Origin: Rhyacophila brunnea
Lineage: Eukaryota > Arthropoda > Insecta > Trichoptera > Rhyacophilidae
NCBI GenBank assembly: GCA_022495005.1
Contig: JAGYXB010000510.1
Span: forward strand, 372,001 to 436,000
Direction of reading: 5' to 3'
DNA: 64,000 nucleotides
Of this stretch, positions 48,018 through 60,264 are shown piece after piece. Made by a program: the position numbers and the translations under genes. The notes under the pieces are model-generated. The model saw only the letters and a program-made list of their open reading frames with translations. It did no database searches and was not told the DNA's origin. Each line of letters starts with the position of its first letter. The stretch's first letter is position 1.

Positions 48018-48285
48018 ATGACACCCACGGTGGCCGCGCGGCTTAAGCGTTGGACTATCACGCCGTGGGTCGCAGGTTCGAATCTTGGGTCTGGCAAGTA
48101 CACATATTGTTTTTCAATTTGTGTGTGAGTCAGGGTATGGACCTAATAGGTTGAGCTAGTGGCTGACATGCATTTCTCGTAAAAAAAAAAAAAAAATCTG
48201 CTAATACAAACCTCTATCCTGTGGAGGCCCATATGATCCTGTTAGGATCGGACTAAGATATAGAATAGAATACTAAGAAGATCAT
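48018..48285 (+). mobile_element. tRNA-Ser/Leu-like SINE, family 2 (best copy)
   Basis: Head GTGGCCGCGCGGCTTAAGCG, GTTGGACT, and B box CGCAGGTTCGAATCTTG are laid out as in a Ser/Leu tRNA. The body follows: ACACATATTGTTTTTCAATT, GGACCTAATAGGTTGAGC, a poly-A run (48180-48195), CTGTGGAGGCCCATATGATC, GTTAGGATCGGA. The tail is ATAGAATAGAATAC. Same family as 51185-51425. Confidence 0.85.
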
Positions 48286-48349
48286 AATATGGACCTTCCC
48301 AGAGTGGAAGTTGTATTAACAAATTTTTGTTTTTTCCGATAAATGGACG

Positions 48350-48445
48350 TTAGTCACTTGCTCAACCTATTAGGTCCGAACACACGTTGACAAATATCAT
48401 GAGAATTTTCCAGATCCTGGATTTGAATCCATGACCCATGGCATA
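48350..48445 (-). mobile_element. tRNA-Ser/Leu-like SINE, family 2 (partial)
   Basis: TTAGTCACTTGCTCAACCTA, CAGATCCTGG and TTTGAATCCATGACCCATGG are the body and B box of family 2. The A-box half is lost at 48445. It is about 65 bp from the plus-strand copy, facing it. Confidence 0.7.
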
Positions 48446-49935
48446 AAATTAATTATATAATTTATCGTTTATTGAGCATAAAGAAGATCTCATATCTTTC
48501 TATAAATAGGTTGAATATGTAATTAAAGTCAAAACATTTATTACATTATATTATGTTTGTCTTGATTTATCTATCTTGCTCTCTGTAACGCAGAGGGAGA
48601 AAAAAATCACATACAAAACTATGCGGGAGAAAGAGAAAGGATTAATAGTAAAAGTGGTAACGTCAGAGAAAACGTTCGTAAATATATATGACAGAGAGAG
48701 AAAAGGTATTTTAATATAGTAGAAAGGTAAGACAATATACATGTTAATATATAAGAGGGATGGAGACAGGTAGAAGACGTATTAAAAAGGAGTACGATTT
48801 GAGAAAAGAATATGTGGGAGAGGGATAAAGAAAGGATATATTAAAGGTATTAAAGATGGAGATATGGCACATAAATGTGTAGGAGAGAGCGAGACAAGGA
48901 CAACAAATAATTAAAGCAGTAAGATGGGGAAAATGTTGTGTTGGATATGTTTTCCAGTAATAAAGTCTAAAACTGATTTTAAATAAAATATTTTCTATTG
49001 CTATGCTGCTGCTTGATAATTTATTAGTATTTTTGTAATAGTCTTCATAATGATGTTACAACTATTTTATCGTATTGTACTTGTACTTTTAACAACAAAG
49101 AAAATAATACATGTATCAAAATGTCTTGTTTACACACACATACACATTAAAAACTTACATACACATTAAAAATATACATGTAAAAGAAAGCTTCGACTTA
49201 ATTACGACAGATTCGTAAAAAAGCAAGATTATAGAGTTTTAAAAACATTTTAATGGTGTACATGTTCAAAAGAAGACAATTTTAAATTGTAAATGAAAAT
49301 TCAGTTAAAGAGAGACTAGTTATATTTCGTAGACGACAGACAACCTATTTGAAATTCGTGCATTTTAACAACATACTACGAGAACCTATGTTATGTTTCA
49401 AACACGAAAACATCTGCAAATACATTCGCTTTGAAATACATTACATTTACATTTTTTTATTTGAAATACATTACAGGAAGTATACGAGTATGGGGAAAAT
49501 TTTCATTACAACTGCCAACACTAATTTGATTTCCTGTTATCAGCGAAGCGTGGTATGACCAGTGTACACAATTATTTTCCACTCCCTTTTCCGAATTCGA
49601 AATGTAACATTCGAGTTACTCCGTATGGAAAACATAATCTGGAATTCAAATGTTACCACATTTTGTAGGTTGGCTGACCCGGCTTAATGTTATGAAAACC
49701 AAGTCACGATTTCACTTCGGCTAGGCACACCGCTCACCCGTCCCATCTATGGCGGTCCATTTCGCCAGAAGGCTGTGGAAAAATTATTGTTAGCCCATGT
49801 GGAAAACCGGACATCGTCCTTTACCACAGTGGCCGATAACAGTTTAATATGATAATCTAATATTATTTCATCTTAATCCTTCATTCATTCAATTGTATTG
49901 TTATAAAAGTTGAATTAGACAAACAATTATATTTG
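48446..49935. other. Spacer with purine-rich tract and GC-richer block
   Basis: About 48580-48945 is strongly purine-biased on the plus strand (AGAGAGAGAAAAGG, GGGAGAGGGATAAAGAAAGG). 49570-49850 is GC-richer single-copy sequence (CTCACCCGTCCCATCTATGG). No exon or repeat is supported in either. Confidence 0.45.
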
Positions 49936-50490
49936 AGGCGCTAATTCCAAAAAGCGATAAGTCCACATTTGGTCAAAATCGAGAAAAAAATACGCACGTA
50001 TTCTTTGTATAATTTTACACAATAGTTATTGATCTATAAATTCCAAAACACGACATAACCCTAAGAAAAAAAAATATTTTAAGTCTCGATTTATTACAAA
50101 AAGCGCCAAGTCCGTGTTTCATAGTATTTAAAGCTTGGTTGATTTCGCGCGTTTTTAAGTCAACCAATACGTTCAATATTGAAAGGGGCGTCTCTCATCC
50201 TGTAGCATCTGGTAAACTAATGACAGTGCCACGGAAATATGTGCCTTATGCGGAATAAATTAAAAAGTGAGGTACAAATAGCGCCACGTCCAATTTTATG
50301 TTGCCTATATTTATTACATTTAAGAGTTTATCGGCTGAAACAAATTGCCATTTGGTTCTAATTTCGACGTAGAATACAATGGAAAAAATAATCTCACGTT
50401 AAAACAAATAATTGATGCTTGAAACATAAAAATGTTGTTTCCCGAAAATATTGAATTGTGGACTTGTCGCTTTTTGTAATTAGACGCCTC
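49936..50490. mobile_element. 555-bp inverted-repeat transposon with internal motif copies
   Basis: About 32-bp terminal inverted repeats: GAGGCGCTAATTCCAAAAAG...GTCCAC against GAGGCGTCTAATTACAAAAA...GTCCAC. Flanked by ATTT on both sides. The subterminal word AAAAAGCG(n)(n)AAGTCCA recurs at 50098-50116 (AAAAGCGCCAAGTCCGTG) and 50278-50292 (AATAGCGCCACGTCCA), so four copies including both ends. No coding region. Superfamily unknown. Confidence 0.75.
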
Positions 50491-50589
50491 ATTTGGTGTA
50501 TATTTTCCATATTGCGTAAATTGTCTGGAAGTTTATTTGGGTCAGACAAGAAGCTCTATTACGAAGTATTCAAATTTCATTTTTTTACA

Positions 50590-51184
50590 TACCGTGAACA
50601 TTACAAATTTAAGACGTTCGCAACATGACATTTAACAACAAAGAAACAGTGTAAAGACGAAATAAATATATGCAGAATCACAAAAACAGTATGAAAAGTA
50701 AAGTATAAGGTACAAAATTATAAAAAAATATATAAATTATAAAGCATGGAAGCACACCGAATGAGGACCCTATTTTAAGAATTTATAAAACAACGTCCAC
50801 CTATTCATACTCATCCTCAAGTAGATGGAATATATTATCAACATCCAAAGCGATTGGTTGAACAGAGTTATTGCCCTCTCAATTGGCATCACCAATGGCA
50901 GGTTAGTTCTGCTCCTCGGGAGAATAAACAACTGATGCTCCAGATTTCTACGATAATTACCAGGGACACACGAGTCAATACTACCAAGAATGGTAGAGTT
51001 CTCATTTACACCACGTATAAGTCGAAAAAAATACGTGGCCAAATATTGATATATCTTCTAGCATTTAAACTACAGTATGTAAGCATACCTAAGAGAAAGT
51101 CAGCTGAATAAAGCCACGGATAGTATCCATATAACCTCAAATAAAGGAGTCTCAAAAATTTCTTTTCAACTCGCTCCACCATAA
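50590..51184 (-). mobile_element. 5'-truncated jockey/CR1-like LINE fragment
   Basis: The minus-strand ORF at 50770-51042 encodes NLEHQLFILPRSRTNLPLVM and PIERAI-LFN, the C-terminus of the LINE reverse transcriptase. Further 5', in another frame, lies ADFLLGMLTYCSLNARR. The tail (50590-50630) matches other family members. The 5' side stops exactly where a SINE begins at 51185. Confidence 0.75.
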
Positions 51185-51425
51185 GGTCGCATATCGCTAG
51201 ACACCGATAAGCGTCGGCCTATTTAGCGTCGTGGGTCCCAGTTTCGAATCCTGAGTCTGGGACGTATACATATTGTTTTTCAATTTGTTTTTGAGTCAGA
51301 TTATGTACCTAATAGGTTGAGTAAGTGGCTGATATCCATTTCTCATAAAAACAAAATTTGTTAATACAAACCGCCACTCTTTGGAGGCCCATATAATGCT
51401 ATTAGGATCGGATATGGTCGGGGAA
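51185..51425 (+). mobile_element. tRNA-Ser/Leu-like SINE, family 2
   Basis: Head diverged, B box CCCAGTTTCGAATCCTGAG, body CATATTGTTTTTCAATTTG, TACCTAATAGGTTGAGTAAG, TTTGGAGGCCCATATAATGC, ATTAGGATCGGA as in 48018-48285. Immediately adjoins the truncated LINE. Confidence 0.8.
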
Positions 51426-53351
51426 AAAATATATGTGCATCTATGTAGCAAAAGTCAACAACTAAACGTCATGGAGCAAGTTTAAATAGAAACATTGCAA
51501 AAAAAAAGTTCCATACGGACAACCCAACACCATCTTTTTCTTACTACAGTGAACTACAGTGACCAGAATTTGATAGAAAATTATATTTGATTATGTCAAT
51601 CTTACATTTATTGAACCACAAATCACAGTATTATGAAAACGAGTTGTTTAATGATATATGCGATTCACTATGTTTTTCTTTATTCTATATTTTCCAGTAG
51701 TTTTGTAACGTTTGGATATAATTAATTATAATTTGTGGAGGACACTATTATATTACAATAGTAATTAAGGATCCACTGATATTATCAGTACAAATTGATT
51801 GAATATATAGAATCCTCAATGCACTTGAAAGTAAATGCATAATAATTTGTAACGTTTAAGATTTAAGTGTTATTTCATGTTTGACGATCGCATGCTTATC
51901 TTTGGCGGTAAAACAGGGTTAATGTCATTTCTAGTAGACACATTGTACCTCAACGATTACTAAAGCTTTCAATGTTGTTGTGGTATGAAATAGACTTTAT
52001 TTTAGTATCATGTTTCTATTTTACTATACTTTGAAAGCTTGTAGATCTATGATTTTCTGTTCAGTTGTTTTTGCATAACCTAGATTGAAAGAATTGGAAA
52101 AATAAAAACATGATCAAATGATATAAATGTGTATTTTAACTTGTAACCAGATAAAGTAAAACACGAAAAATTCATCTATTTATTAATAAAATATTTATTT
52201 GTAAAACTCAATTTTATAAAAGAAATATATAATTACTGCATGTTGGCCAATCAATGGCAATCATGCACAACTACACATACTTATTAAACTCATTATTTCG
52301 TTGTACCTAGTTAACCAAGCATTTTGAACATATTCCTAACTTACTGGCATTACCGAGTTCAGTCCCGTTTAATTGAGGCTTTCCATCAATTAGGAATTTC
52401 TAAATTATATAATTTGATTTTTTTCTCCTGAAATTTCTTAGTTCTGTTTATCGGTGTTCTGTTTTATCACCGTTCTGTCCTGTCTGCTCATGTTCTGTTA
52501 TTATCGTGTTCTCAAATTACCACACTAATATCATATTGATTAAGAAATCGAATTGAATAAATACTTCACCTAATTCGCTCCACGCACAAAACATAAGACA
52601 AAGTGCAAGATCGCGCCGTTTTCTTTTATCCACCACAACTTTCAGCCGTCTTGCAATGTCAACTCTACAAAACGTAGATCGATCTTGTAACAGCAATGCA
52701 GGGTGACGGAAGCACTGTCAGGGTTACGAAACCCATGGGGCTGTGTCACGAAATCGCAGTGTCGCACTCTTGGGTAGTATTCTGAATACACGTCTCATAC
52801 ACGATGAATAGTATCAATTAGGTATACATCAGTTTTCAACGAAACGGAAATTAATTATTTCTTGCAAAAAACTTATGAGCGAACATGGTAATGTAAGTGT
52901 AAATTATAATAGTGTTTGTATAACAATATATATAATAAACCGAGGCTTTACGGGAAAACTAGTGCGTATATGTTTTGAACAAATATGCGAATGATAGACG
53001 ACTCGGGAACTCTAATTCAGAAAACTCGAAATTGTTCAACGTGCAGACGTAAATAGTAATAAAGTACCTAAGTAAATTCTCCAGCAATTTCAAGATTTTT
53101 GTTTCTTACATACATATTAAAAACAAACAACGAACAATTCACAAGATTTGAAATGTAATATTCTTTATTGAACATACATAATATATGACTATCATCGGAT
53201 TCCTGTAACCCAGATCACAATTCTAATATTATTTATTAAATATTCATTTTTCACGTACAATCAGTTAGTACATATTATATATATTACAATTTCATAACAT
53301 TACGAATTAATATTATTTCATAATAATTTTAACATATTATTTCACAGTGCG
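51426..53351. other. Non-repetitive sequence, no gene seen
   Basis: About 1.9 kb, mostly AT-rich. 52560-52800 is GC-richer and single-copy (GCAGGGTGACGGAAGCACTG) but contains no supportable exon. Confidence 0.4.
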
Positions 53352-53565
53352 CCCGCCGGTCAATAAATTGCGGGTCAGAATCGATTTGACATCTCACTCG
53401 ATTACATGTTTCCGTTAAAGACACATCGCACCGAATTACCGTTATATATATTATATTGCATCGATTGTACTCTTGTAGTTATTTGAAACAGTAAATAAAT
53501 TCACGCCTTCTCCATCATCATGAATAACTACTACCTACCGTCTTTTATCTGCAATACCTATCCTC
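53352..53565 (+). repeat. Dispersed repeat G, copy 1
   Basis: Shares with 61925-62140: GTCAATAAAT, CCCGGTAAA-like and GACACATCGCACCG, TATATTG, CGATTGT(A/G)C, CAGTAAATAAA, CTACCGTC, in the same order. About 200 bp, non-coding, ends undefined. Confidence 0.55.
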
Positions 53566-54431
53566 TACCAAACCAAAATATAACACATAATTTAGAAACA
53601 CTTCTACCAGCAAAAAATCTTTGCAAACAATTACAATGGTTAGTCACGTGTGTCCTGTCTGATTGCGACGAAATTAACTAAAAGTAACATCTTGAAACGC
53701 CATATTTGAGGTGTTTCATAATTATTTTTATTAAAGAATATTACATTCTTAAATCATCCGAGTAAAAATATATATTATTTTATTAGCGAGTAAGCCAAGA
53801 CTACAATTTGGAGAGATTCTGATGTCGACTAATAATCAAAATGATTTCTTATTATTAGTATTTACCTTGATTTAAACCAGAACTTTGTGAAACGCTTCAG
53901 TTGTAAGACTATTAGTTAATTTCATCGTAATAAGGTAGGGTGCATGTAGTTAAGACGGTAAAGCACATTGGCTTGAATCTAGTATATGTATGTACTTGTC
54001 TGGCTTAAACTCTACCTGCAGTGATCATTATAAGTTGAGAGCTATACCACCTCTATTGATTAAATATTTCCACCTTTTTTTTGCTAAAGTTGTCGACCAA
54101 TGACGACACCCGACGACCACCGCTCCCGCCATGTGCAGACCCTCACTCTGCAATCGGTCAACTTTATTAAAGTTGTACGTTGAAAGAGCCTTTCCTCCCC
54201 GCTTCCTCACTCGGCTTTCGCCGCCCCGTTTCCTTCCTTGGAAGCCTCGAGCAGTAGCGTGCTCAATATATCATTTTCGCGAGATTAAAAATCTAAAAAG
54301 TGCCGGCGCGTCGCTCCTCCCCTTCCGGCGACGCGATGGGACTTTTATTTTTTCGTCGTTATTAAATTTACGCAGTGACAAATCTCTTGTAAAGTTTTTT
54401 TAGACATCCTCTTGTAAATGTCATATCGTAT
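53566..54431. other. Spacer with GC-rich single-copy block at 54090-54400
   Basis: The block contains CCGCTTCCTCACTCGGCTTT and GCCGGCGCGTCGCTCC, a strong G+C rise, with ORFs on both strands (54028-54210, 54131-54403) that lack family features. Regulatory or untranslated sequence is possible. A weak tRNA-like stretch is at 53940-53990. Confidence 0.35.
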
Positions 54432-55040
54432 AGTAATAAGTTTATTTATTTAATTAATTAGAAAGAAGAGTACCTATTATGACATTATAGACATTGGTCA
54501 ATGCACCATAATACATAATAAATGCAAAATGTAAAAATGATTTAATTACAAATAACAACCAATATAACAATATAGTAGAAAAGAAAGTATATTGTAAATA
54601 TTAAAGTAAAATCATAAAAACAACTCTTATGGTGCCACCAAACAGGTTAATCGCACGATACACAGCATCATGAAATATCACATCCGTCCTGCAATGAGTA
54701 TCATGAAGACCGCATAGTTACTAATGATATTGGTGGTAACATGAAAATTAATATTTGCCAGTATAGCAACCAATATAACAATAAAGTATGTTATTACATA
54801 AGTATTAAAAACAATTACAAAATTTTAACACATTCAGGAATATTATATAGTTTTAAAAAAATCAACCTTTATGGTCCCATTAAACAGGTTAATCGCACGA
54901 TACACAGCATCATGAAACATCACATCAGTCATGCGACGGTATATAATGAAGACCGCAGAGTTACGAGTGATATTGGTGGGAACATGAAAATTAATATTTT
55001 CCGTTATACCCGGATTGTAAATGAACCCATTAAGAAGTAA
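54432..55040 (-). mobile_element. LINE 3' end with tandemly duplicated segment
   Basis: A tail reading TTAATTAAATAAATAAAC on the minus strand (54435-54460) precedes two direct copies of a 210-240-bp unit (about 54556-54766 and 54767-55010). Each contains CAGGTTAATCGCACGATACA and GATATTGGTGG. In the upstream copy the minus strand is open and encodes NINFHVPTNITRNSAVFIIY and DAVYRAINLFNGT, the C-terminus of a jockey/CR1-like reverse transcriptase. The second copy is frameshifted. Confidence 0.65.
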
Positions 55041-56394
55041 ATAGAAATGCTTTAAAAGAACAATGACTCTTGAGGTGGATAAGGATTATACTGTAATATC
55101 TCTGAAACAGGACATTTTTAAAACTAATATAGTGATTTAAAAAAAATACGCGCGAAACAATAAATTCGCCGGTAGAGTATATTCAAAAAACATTCACGTC
55201 CGATTCTAGAATTGATAACAATATCTCAATATTTTCTTTAACAGTCGAGTGCGCTACCAATTGCGCCATCATGCCGTGGTAAATCTAAAAATGTTAAAGA
55301 ATACTTAGATAAACTAAACTAAGTAGGTGCATTGACAAGGTGTCAATGCTTTCATGTTGAACATACATAATTTGAAAACAGTTCTGATAAATATATAATT
55401 ACCAGAAAAAATCTTCATTAAAAATTATGACGCCCATCAGGATTCGAAGCTGCGCCCCTCGGCGCTTTCATTTTGAGTCAATAATAGTTTGTTCAAATAT
55501 GAACTATTTCTCGTAAACTAAAACTAGTTTGAATCCTCTTTGGGATGTGGCCATTTAATATTGTATGTATAATTTGTCTAACTATACACATTTCACTATT
55601 TATGATAATTGCTTGTAAAAGTTTGTTAAACATTTAACTTTTTAAATTGTAATTATTCTAAATTGTATACCATCATATTTGCGTCATTTCCCCATCGCAA
55701 CCCAGGTTTACCAATGGCAAATGCACCATGACAAGAATATAATTATCCTTGCATATATACAAATTTAGAACATTTAAGTAAAGGGGTAAGTAAGTAACTA
55801 GGCATGCATTTTAAAGTGGTGATTCGAAAAACAAATCTTAAGTCAAATGAAATAGTACAAAACTTAAATTAATTATAATTAAAAATATTATCACACGATA
55901 AAAATGTATATATTGTGTAAATTAAATTTTTTTTTTATTCAATATTATAATAAATGGATTTATCTTTGAAACGTTTCGTGTTATGTAGAATTTTCTATCC
56001 TACCGAACTAACGCCACTGAACTCTTGTAAATTTCATGAATCTGGTTTTTTAATATAGCTTTGGGTATGAAGCTTTTTTGTTCAGTTTCCTTTGATGCAA
56101 CCGGGCGCCATAACAGCTCGGCATAGCTTTTTGCAGATATATACAAATTAATAAAGTTTTATATGCATGTAAACTTAGTCCGAAGAAACCTTCATTACGG
56201 TCTGGATCGCAAAATTTCCACTAAACGTTTCGTACTAATTTAGTTTAATATTACAGGGAAATTTGTCAAAAAGCTGAATCTATTATAATTGTTATTTAAA
56301 CATAATGCTGTTTTTACTGTAATTTGTATTCATGTATTATAACTCATATTTAAGTTGGCGTACGAAAATTGACGAATCTTGAAGACATATTATT
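55041..56394. other. Spacer with tRNA-like fragments
   Basis: On the minus strand, 55240-55283 reads GGCGCAATTGGTAGCGCACT, an excellent A-box region, and 55428-55475 reads CAGCTTCGAATCCTGATGGG, a good B box. They are about 150 bp apart, so they belong to two decayed SINEs or one interrupted copy. No gene otherwise. Confidence 0.45.
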
Positions 56395-57175
56395 TATTTA
56401 AGAATACAAAACATTGTGGACATAGCAAATCTAAATTCAAGACTTACACAACATGAGATTTACATTATAACAAATATTACCCTCACACGAGAGAAGAAAA
56501 GAATATAGAATATAATAATAATAATAACAGAAAAAAATTAAATCAAAACATAATTGTACAGTACAATAATTTAATACAGGAAAATAAAATTTTGAAAACA
56601 AAAAACATACAATTTTATACAGTTAAATAAAGTTTCAAAAACAAAATACAAAGAACATCTCTGAAAATGTCTATGTCTTTACTTTACATTCACTAATCTA
56701 GCACCATTCGCCAATGGTGCCTAATAGGCTTGACACGAGGAAACGGTCCCGATCCAGAATAAAGCATGGCTGCGACCACGTAGGTAATTGACTGAAATGA
56801 ATTGATTGGAAACCATCCCTCGCGCTAACAAGCAAAAGTGTTTCAAGAGCAGAAGAGACCGACGAGATTCAAGAGAGTGAAAAGTAAGCATACCGTGTAG
56901 AAAGGCAGTCGGAAAATAATCATTTGACGAATTATCGAAAGGAAAATAGTTAAATGTCTTAAAATAAAGACATCGAAGAAATTTCTTCCGGACGCGTTCT
57001 AAAATAAGCTTATAGGAAACCTCATAAGGACACCAGATAATCGGCTCATATTCAAGAATGCTACGCACTAATGAAACATAAAGTGTGCGTAAGACATTTG
57101 GATTCTTGAATGGTTTGGATTGTCGCATGCGAATCCTAAAAGCTTACTCGCACGTAGAGCAATAATAAGTTATAT
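56395..57175 (-). mobile_element. 5'-truncated jockey/CR1-like LINE with open RT region
   Basis: The minus-strand ORF (57128 to 56721, 135 codons) encodes VLRTLYVSLVRSILEYEPII, then WCPYE and ERVRKKFLRCLYF, TAFLHGMLTFHSLESRR and LFWIGTVSSCQAY: the thumb and C-terminal region of a jockey/CR1-type reverse transcriptase. A 3' UTR runs to 56395 with the family tail (ACAAAACATTGTGGACATAG complement). Related to 58370-58770 in opposite orientation. Confidence 0.8.
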
Positions 57176-58369
57176 TAGTAAGTTATTAGAACTGGAGCCA
57201 AAATCAAACTAACTGTTATATTTAATGGTATTTTAGTTTCATAATTTGAATTTACATAAATATAACAATAGTATAATTTCTATTAAATTCGAGATTGTCA
57301 TGCTTTTTTTAATTCATCGTACTGTTATGTCCCTCGAGAAGGAAGGCAAAGGAAACAGATAGCTTGTGTTGACAGGATCCTGGTGTGGCGTGATGGTATT
57401 ACCTTTCTTCGTCTCCTTACCAAAGACAAGACTTCTGTGCAACTCCTGATAACAGATGTTACGTTTAGAGACCGTCGTCTTGAAGGTAACCGTCAGGTAA
57501 TTTACCCTCAAGGATGTATTTAGACTAGATGGGGAAATTATGATCGAGTAACAATAAGTTTTCACGGATATGCAAGTACATAAAATAGAGGACATAATAT
57601 ACGCGTTACAATGACCTAAAAATAAACGACAAGAGCTCAAGTTGCGTGTCCCCTTTTATATATTTTTAGTGATAACATTTTAATTAGTTTATTGACGTCT
57701 CTCGTATGATCTGGCGTGGGTACGATGTCGAATGACTTCCGACGCCCTTAAATTATTGTTTATCCCTACATGGTTATAGTTTATTAACCCTTAAAACTTG
57801 TAAAGTTTGCTAAGTATAATATACCTACATTTATATGTACTACATTTTATTCATTATCTACAAAATCTTACACGTATGAATAACGATAAGAGAAAATGGC
57901 ACATATGTAGATATATCTTTACTCACATCTTGGCGTTTCATGAATACTTACGCAAAAGCCTCTTTGAGCATTATTTGGACCCTTCGCCTATAAATGTAAA
58001 TAGGCTGAATCGCTATCCGCTACGATTGCCCTTTGCAATACGAGTCAGATATCCCACTTTTCATATAAATGTCTTGGATATTTTGCAAGGGATTTTGAAA
58101 ATGCGGTTTCGCATTGTCCATAATGCATAATTTGACATTTAAAGTAACCTTCCGAATTTCTTAATATTTTTGAATAAAAACGTGAACTACTTTTTCGATT
58201 CTGAGCGAAGCATATTATAGGCATCTACTGTAATACTGAAGAATTATGAGTGACGTTAATGTTTATCCCTAGTCATTGGCCCATGAGTCTCTTCAACCTT
58301 AATGGGTAGTTATTAGTCTGTTCGCAATTTTACTACAGTTTTCTCTAGTTAATTTCTGACATAATGCGC
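57176..58369. other. Spacer, no confirmed gene
   Basis: 57300-57680 is less AT-rich and apparently single-copy. 57780-57815 repeats the motif at 19600. The 107- and 108-codon ORFs (57807-58130, 57314-57640) show no family features. Confidence 0.35.
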
Positions 58370-58770
58370 CTGTCAATTACCTACTTGGTCACAGACATGA
58401 TTTATTCTGGATTGGAACCGTTTCCTTGTGTCAAACCTATCAGGCACCATTAGCGAGGGGTGCAAGACTAGTCAATGCACACCCCAAAGACGTAAACATT
58501 TTCGGTGACATGCTATGTATTTTGTATTTGAAATTTTATTTTTCTCTATAAAATTGTATGTTTTTTGTTTTCAAAATTTTATTTTTCTGGATAAAGTAGT
58601 ACTTAAGTATGTTTTTATTTTTATATTATTATTTTATATATTCTCTTCTTTTCTCTTGTGAGGGTAATATTTGTTATAATGTAAATCTCATGTTGTGTTC
58701 GTCTTGAATTTAGATTTGTTATGTGCACAATGTTTTGTTTTCTTAAATAAATAAAATAAATAATTGAAAA
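58370..58770 (+). mobile_element. 5'-truncated jockey/CR1-like LINE 3' end
   Basis: Encodes HDLFWIGTVSLCQTYQAPLA near 58395-58455, matching the end of the RT at 56721-56780. The 3' UTR and tail TTTTGTTTTCTTAAATAAAT follow. This copy and 56395-57175 are divergent in orientation about 1.2 kb apart. Confidence 0.75.
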
Positions 58771-59137
58771 TTCTGTCGCATTATTGATTTCATCGGTTCA
58801 ACGTGGAAGTATATTTTCTTCTATTTTACTATTATCGCTGTTTATTATGGGCAATCTTTATAATTTGTTACCCTCCTCTCTAAATCAGATAATTAAATAA
58901 TTGAAGAGTTGGTCTCCGATATGTGGTTGAGAGTACCTTATCTTTTTCTTTTAAACTAGGGATCTTTTGGTGAGTCGGTTAGTTCTGGTGATCCTGAGCA
59001 CACTTTTCTCTCGTCACATCTCAAAAGTATCGACTCATTAACAATTTGCTACTTTTATAGGCTAGCGCAGCTATTCTTAACAGCACTTTAGTACGTTTCC
59101 GTTATTTCCATTGGTCAAAATTAATACAGAGGGCATA
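58771..59137. other. AT-rich spacer
   Basis: No features recognised. Confidence 0.4.
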
Positions 59138-59593
59138 TTCCATACATAAGGCGGTCATCTAAAATATTAATTAGTAAATTCGTAATACGGCAAAAATTTA
59201 GGTTGGTATACATGTTGGTCAAATTAGGGTATGTTCGTGCTGGCGGATACGCCCGAACCTAATAATTTTGTATTGAAACGTCAAACATATCAACATAACT
59301 TACAATTTTATTAGTCATGTCATTGCGAATGCAACACAAATGTAATTCCAGTAAAACAAATATTATGTTACTATTAGCCACTCAATATTTGACTGCTTGC
59401 CAGGAACCATAGATTAACTATAAATTGCTTTTCAATTCTCAATATTATGTAAAATTTACGTATTCTATCTCGCTCTAAAAGTAACACAACCAAGAGAGGG
59501 GATGTTAAAAGATAGTACTTTTTGACAGTTCAGAATGTAATAATTAACTGCCTGAATACATAAAGTGATACATGTGATACATGTGATACATTT
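59138..59593 (+). repeat. Dispersed repeat D, copy 2
   Basis: Matches 38838-39362 in the same orientation. It ends in a small tandem (ATACATGTG repeated, about 59565-59588). Non-coding. Confidence 0.65.
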
Positions 59594-60264
59594 AGAATAG
59601 CCTCGCTGGTATATGTTGCATAAAGAAAATATTAAATCGGCAATATTTCTTTGACTGCCTATGTACCTATATTTTTTCTAGCTGCTATATTGCACTCTTA
59701 GTGCGATTTTCCACGGTTCGATCCGGACATTCGAATCCGTATTCCATGATGATAGTCTGATGTCCCAGCCGTCTGATTTATATACACCGCTTTTACACAG
59801 ACAGAACATCCTCTTAGCTCTTGTGAGCCGATACGTAATCTCTTGGTATATATTAACATTGTTTAGTGGCGATACCACCCCACTGAAGCGATCCAATGGG
59901 GTAGTAGCCTCAGAAGCAAGTATTGTAGCCGTTGAATATAAATAAAGGGGTAGTGGAAGCAAAGAAAGGGCAGAAGAAAATTTCAAAAATATATTTGTAC
60001 ATGTTTCGTGTGCAGTGTAACAAACAGTTGAATTTATAGTGATTACTATAATATTTTCCAAGTAAACATACAAAAAGCAAGTTATACTGAAATGCACTCA
60101 TGCCAGCCGACAGGTTTTAACAAGGCATGCGTGTCGGCAGGAATATGTAGTGTTGACAATAATATAGCAGATTATTAATATATTGATAGCAGCGCATCGA
60201 GTTTATCCTTATCGTTAGGATTATTTTTAATATTATTCACAATTTTTATTCATCACTAGCGAGT
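59594..60264. other. Spacer; possible solo-LTR-like sequence
   Basis: 59690-60025 has a moderate-G+C stretch ending with GAATATAAATAAAGG, reminiscent of a retroelement promoter, but no second copy, TG...CA ends or TSD was found. The 139-codon minus ORF here has no family features. Confidence 0.25.

Noticed and set aside
57807..58130. 107-codon plus-strand ORF
   Set aside because: Starts at a non-ATG codon region in AT-rich sequence, no recognisable domain, no splice support.
59690..60025. Solo LTR of a gypsy/copia element
   Set aside because: TATA-like box and moderate composition only; no TG...CA boundaries, second LTR or target duplication.
59678..60097. 139-codon minus-strand ORF, among the longest in the window
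   Set aside because: No family motif or domain logic, leucine/serine-rich stretches, and no splice or promoter support; judged a chance ORF.
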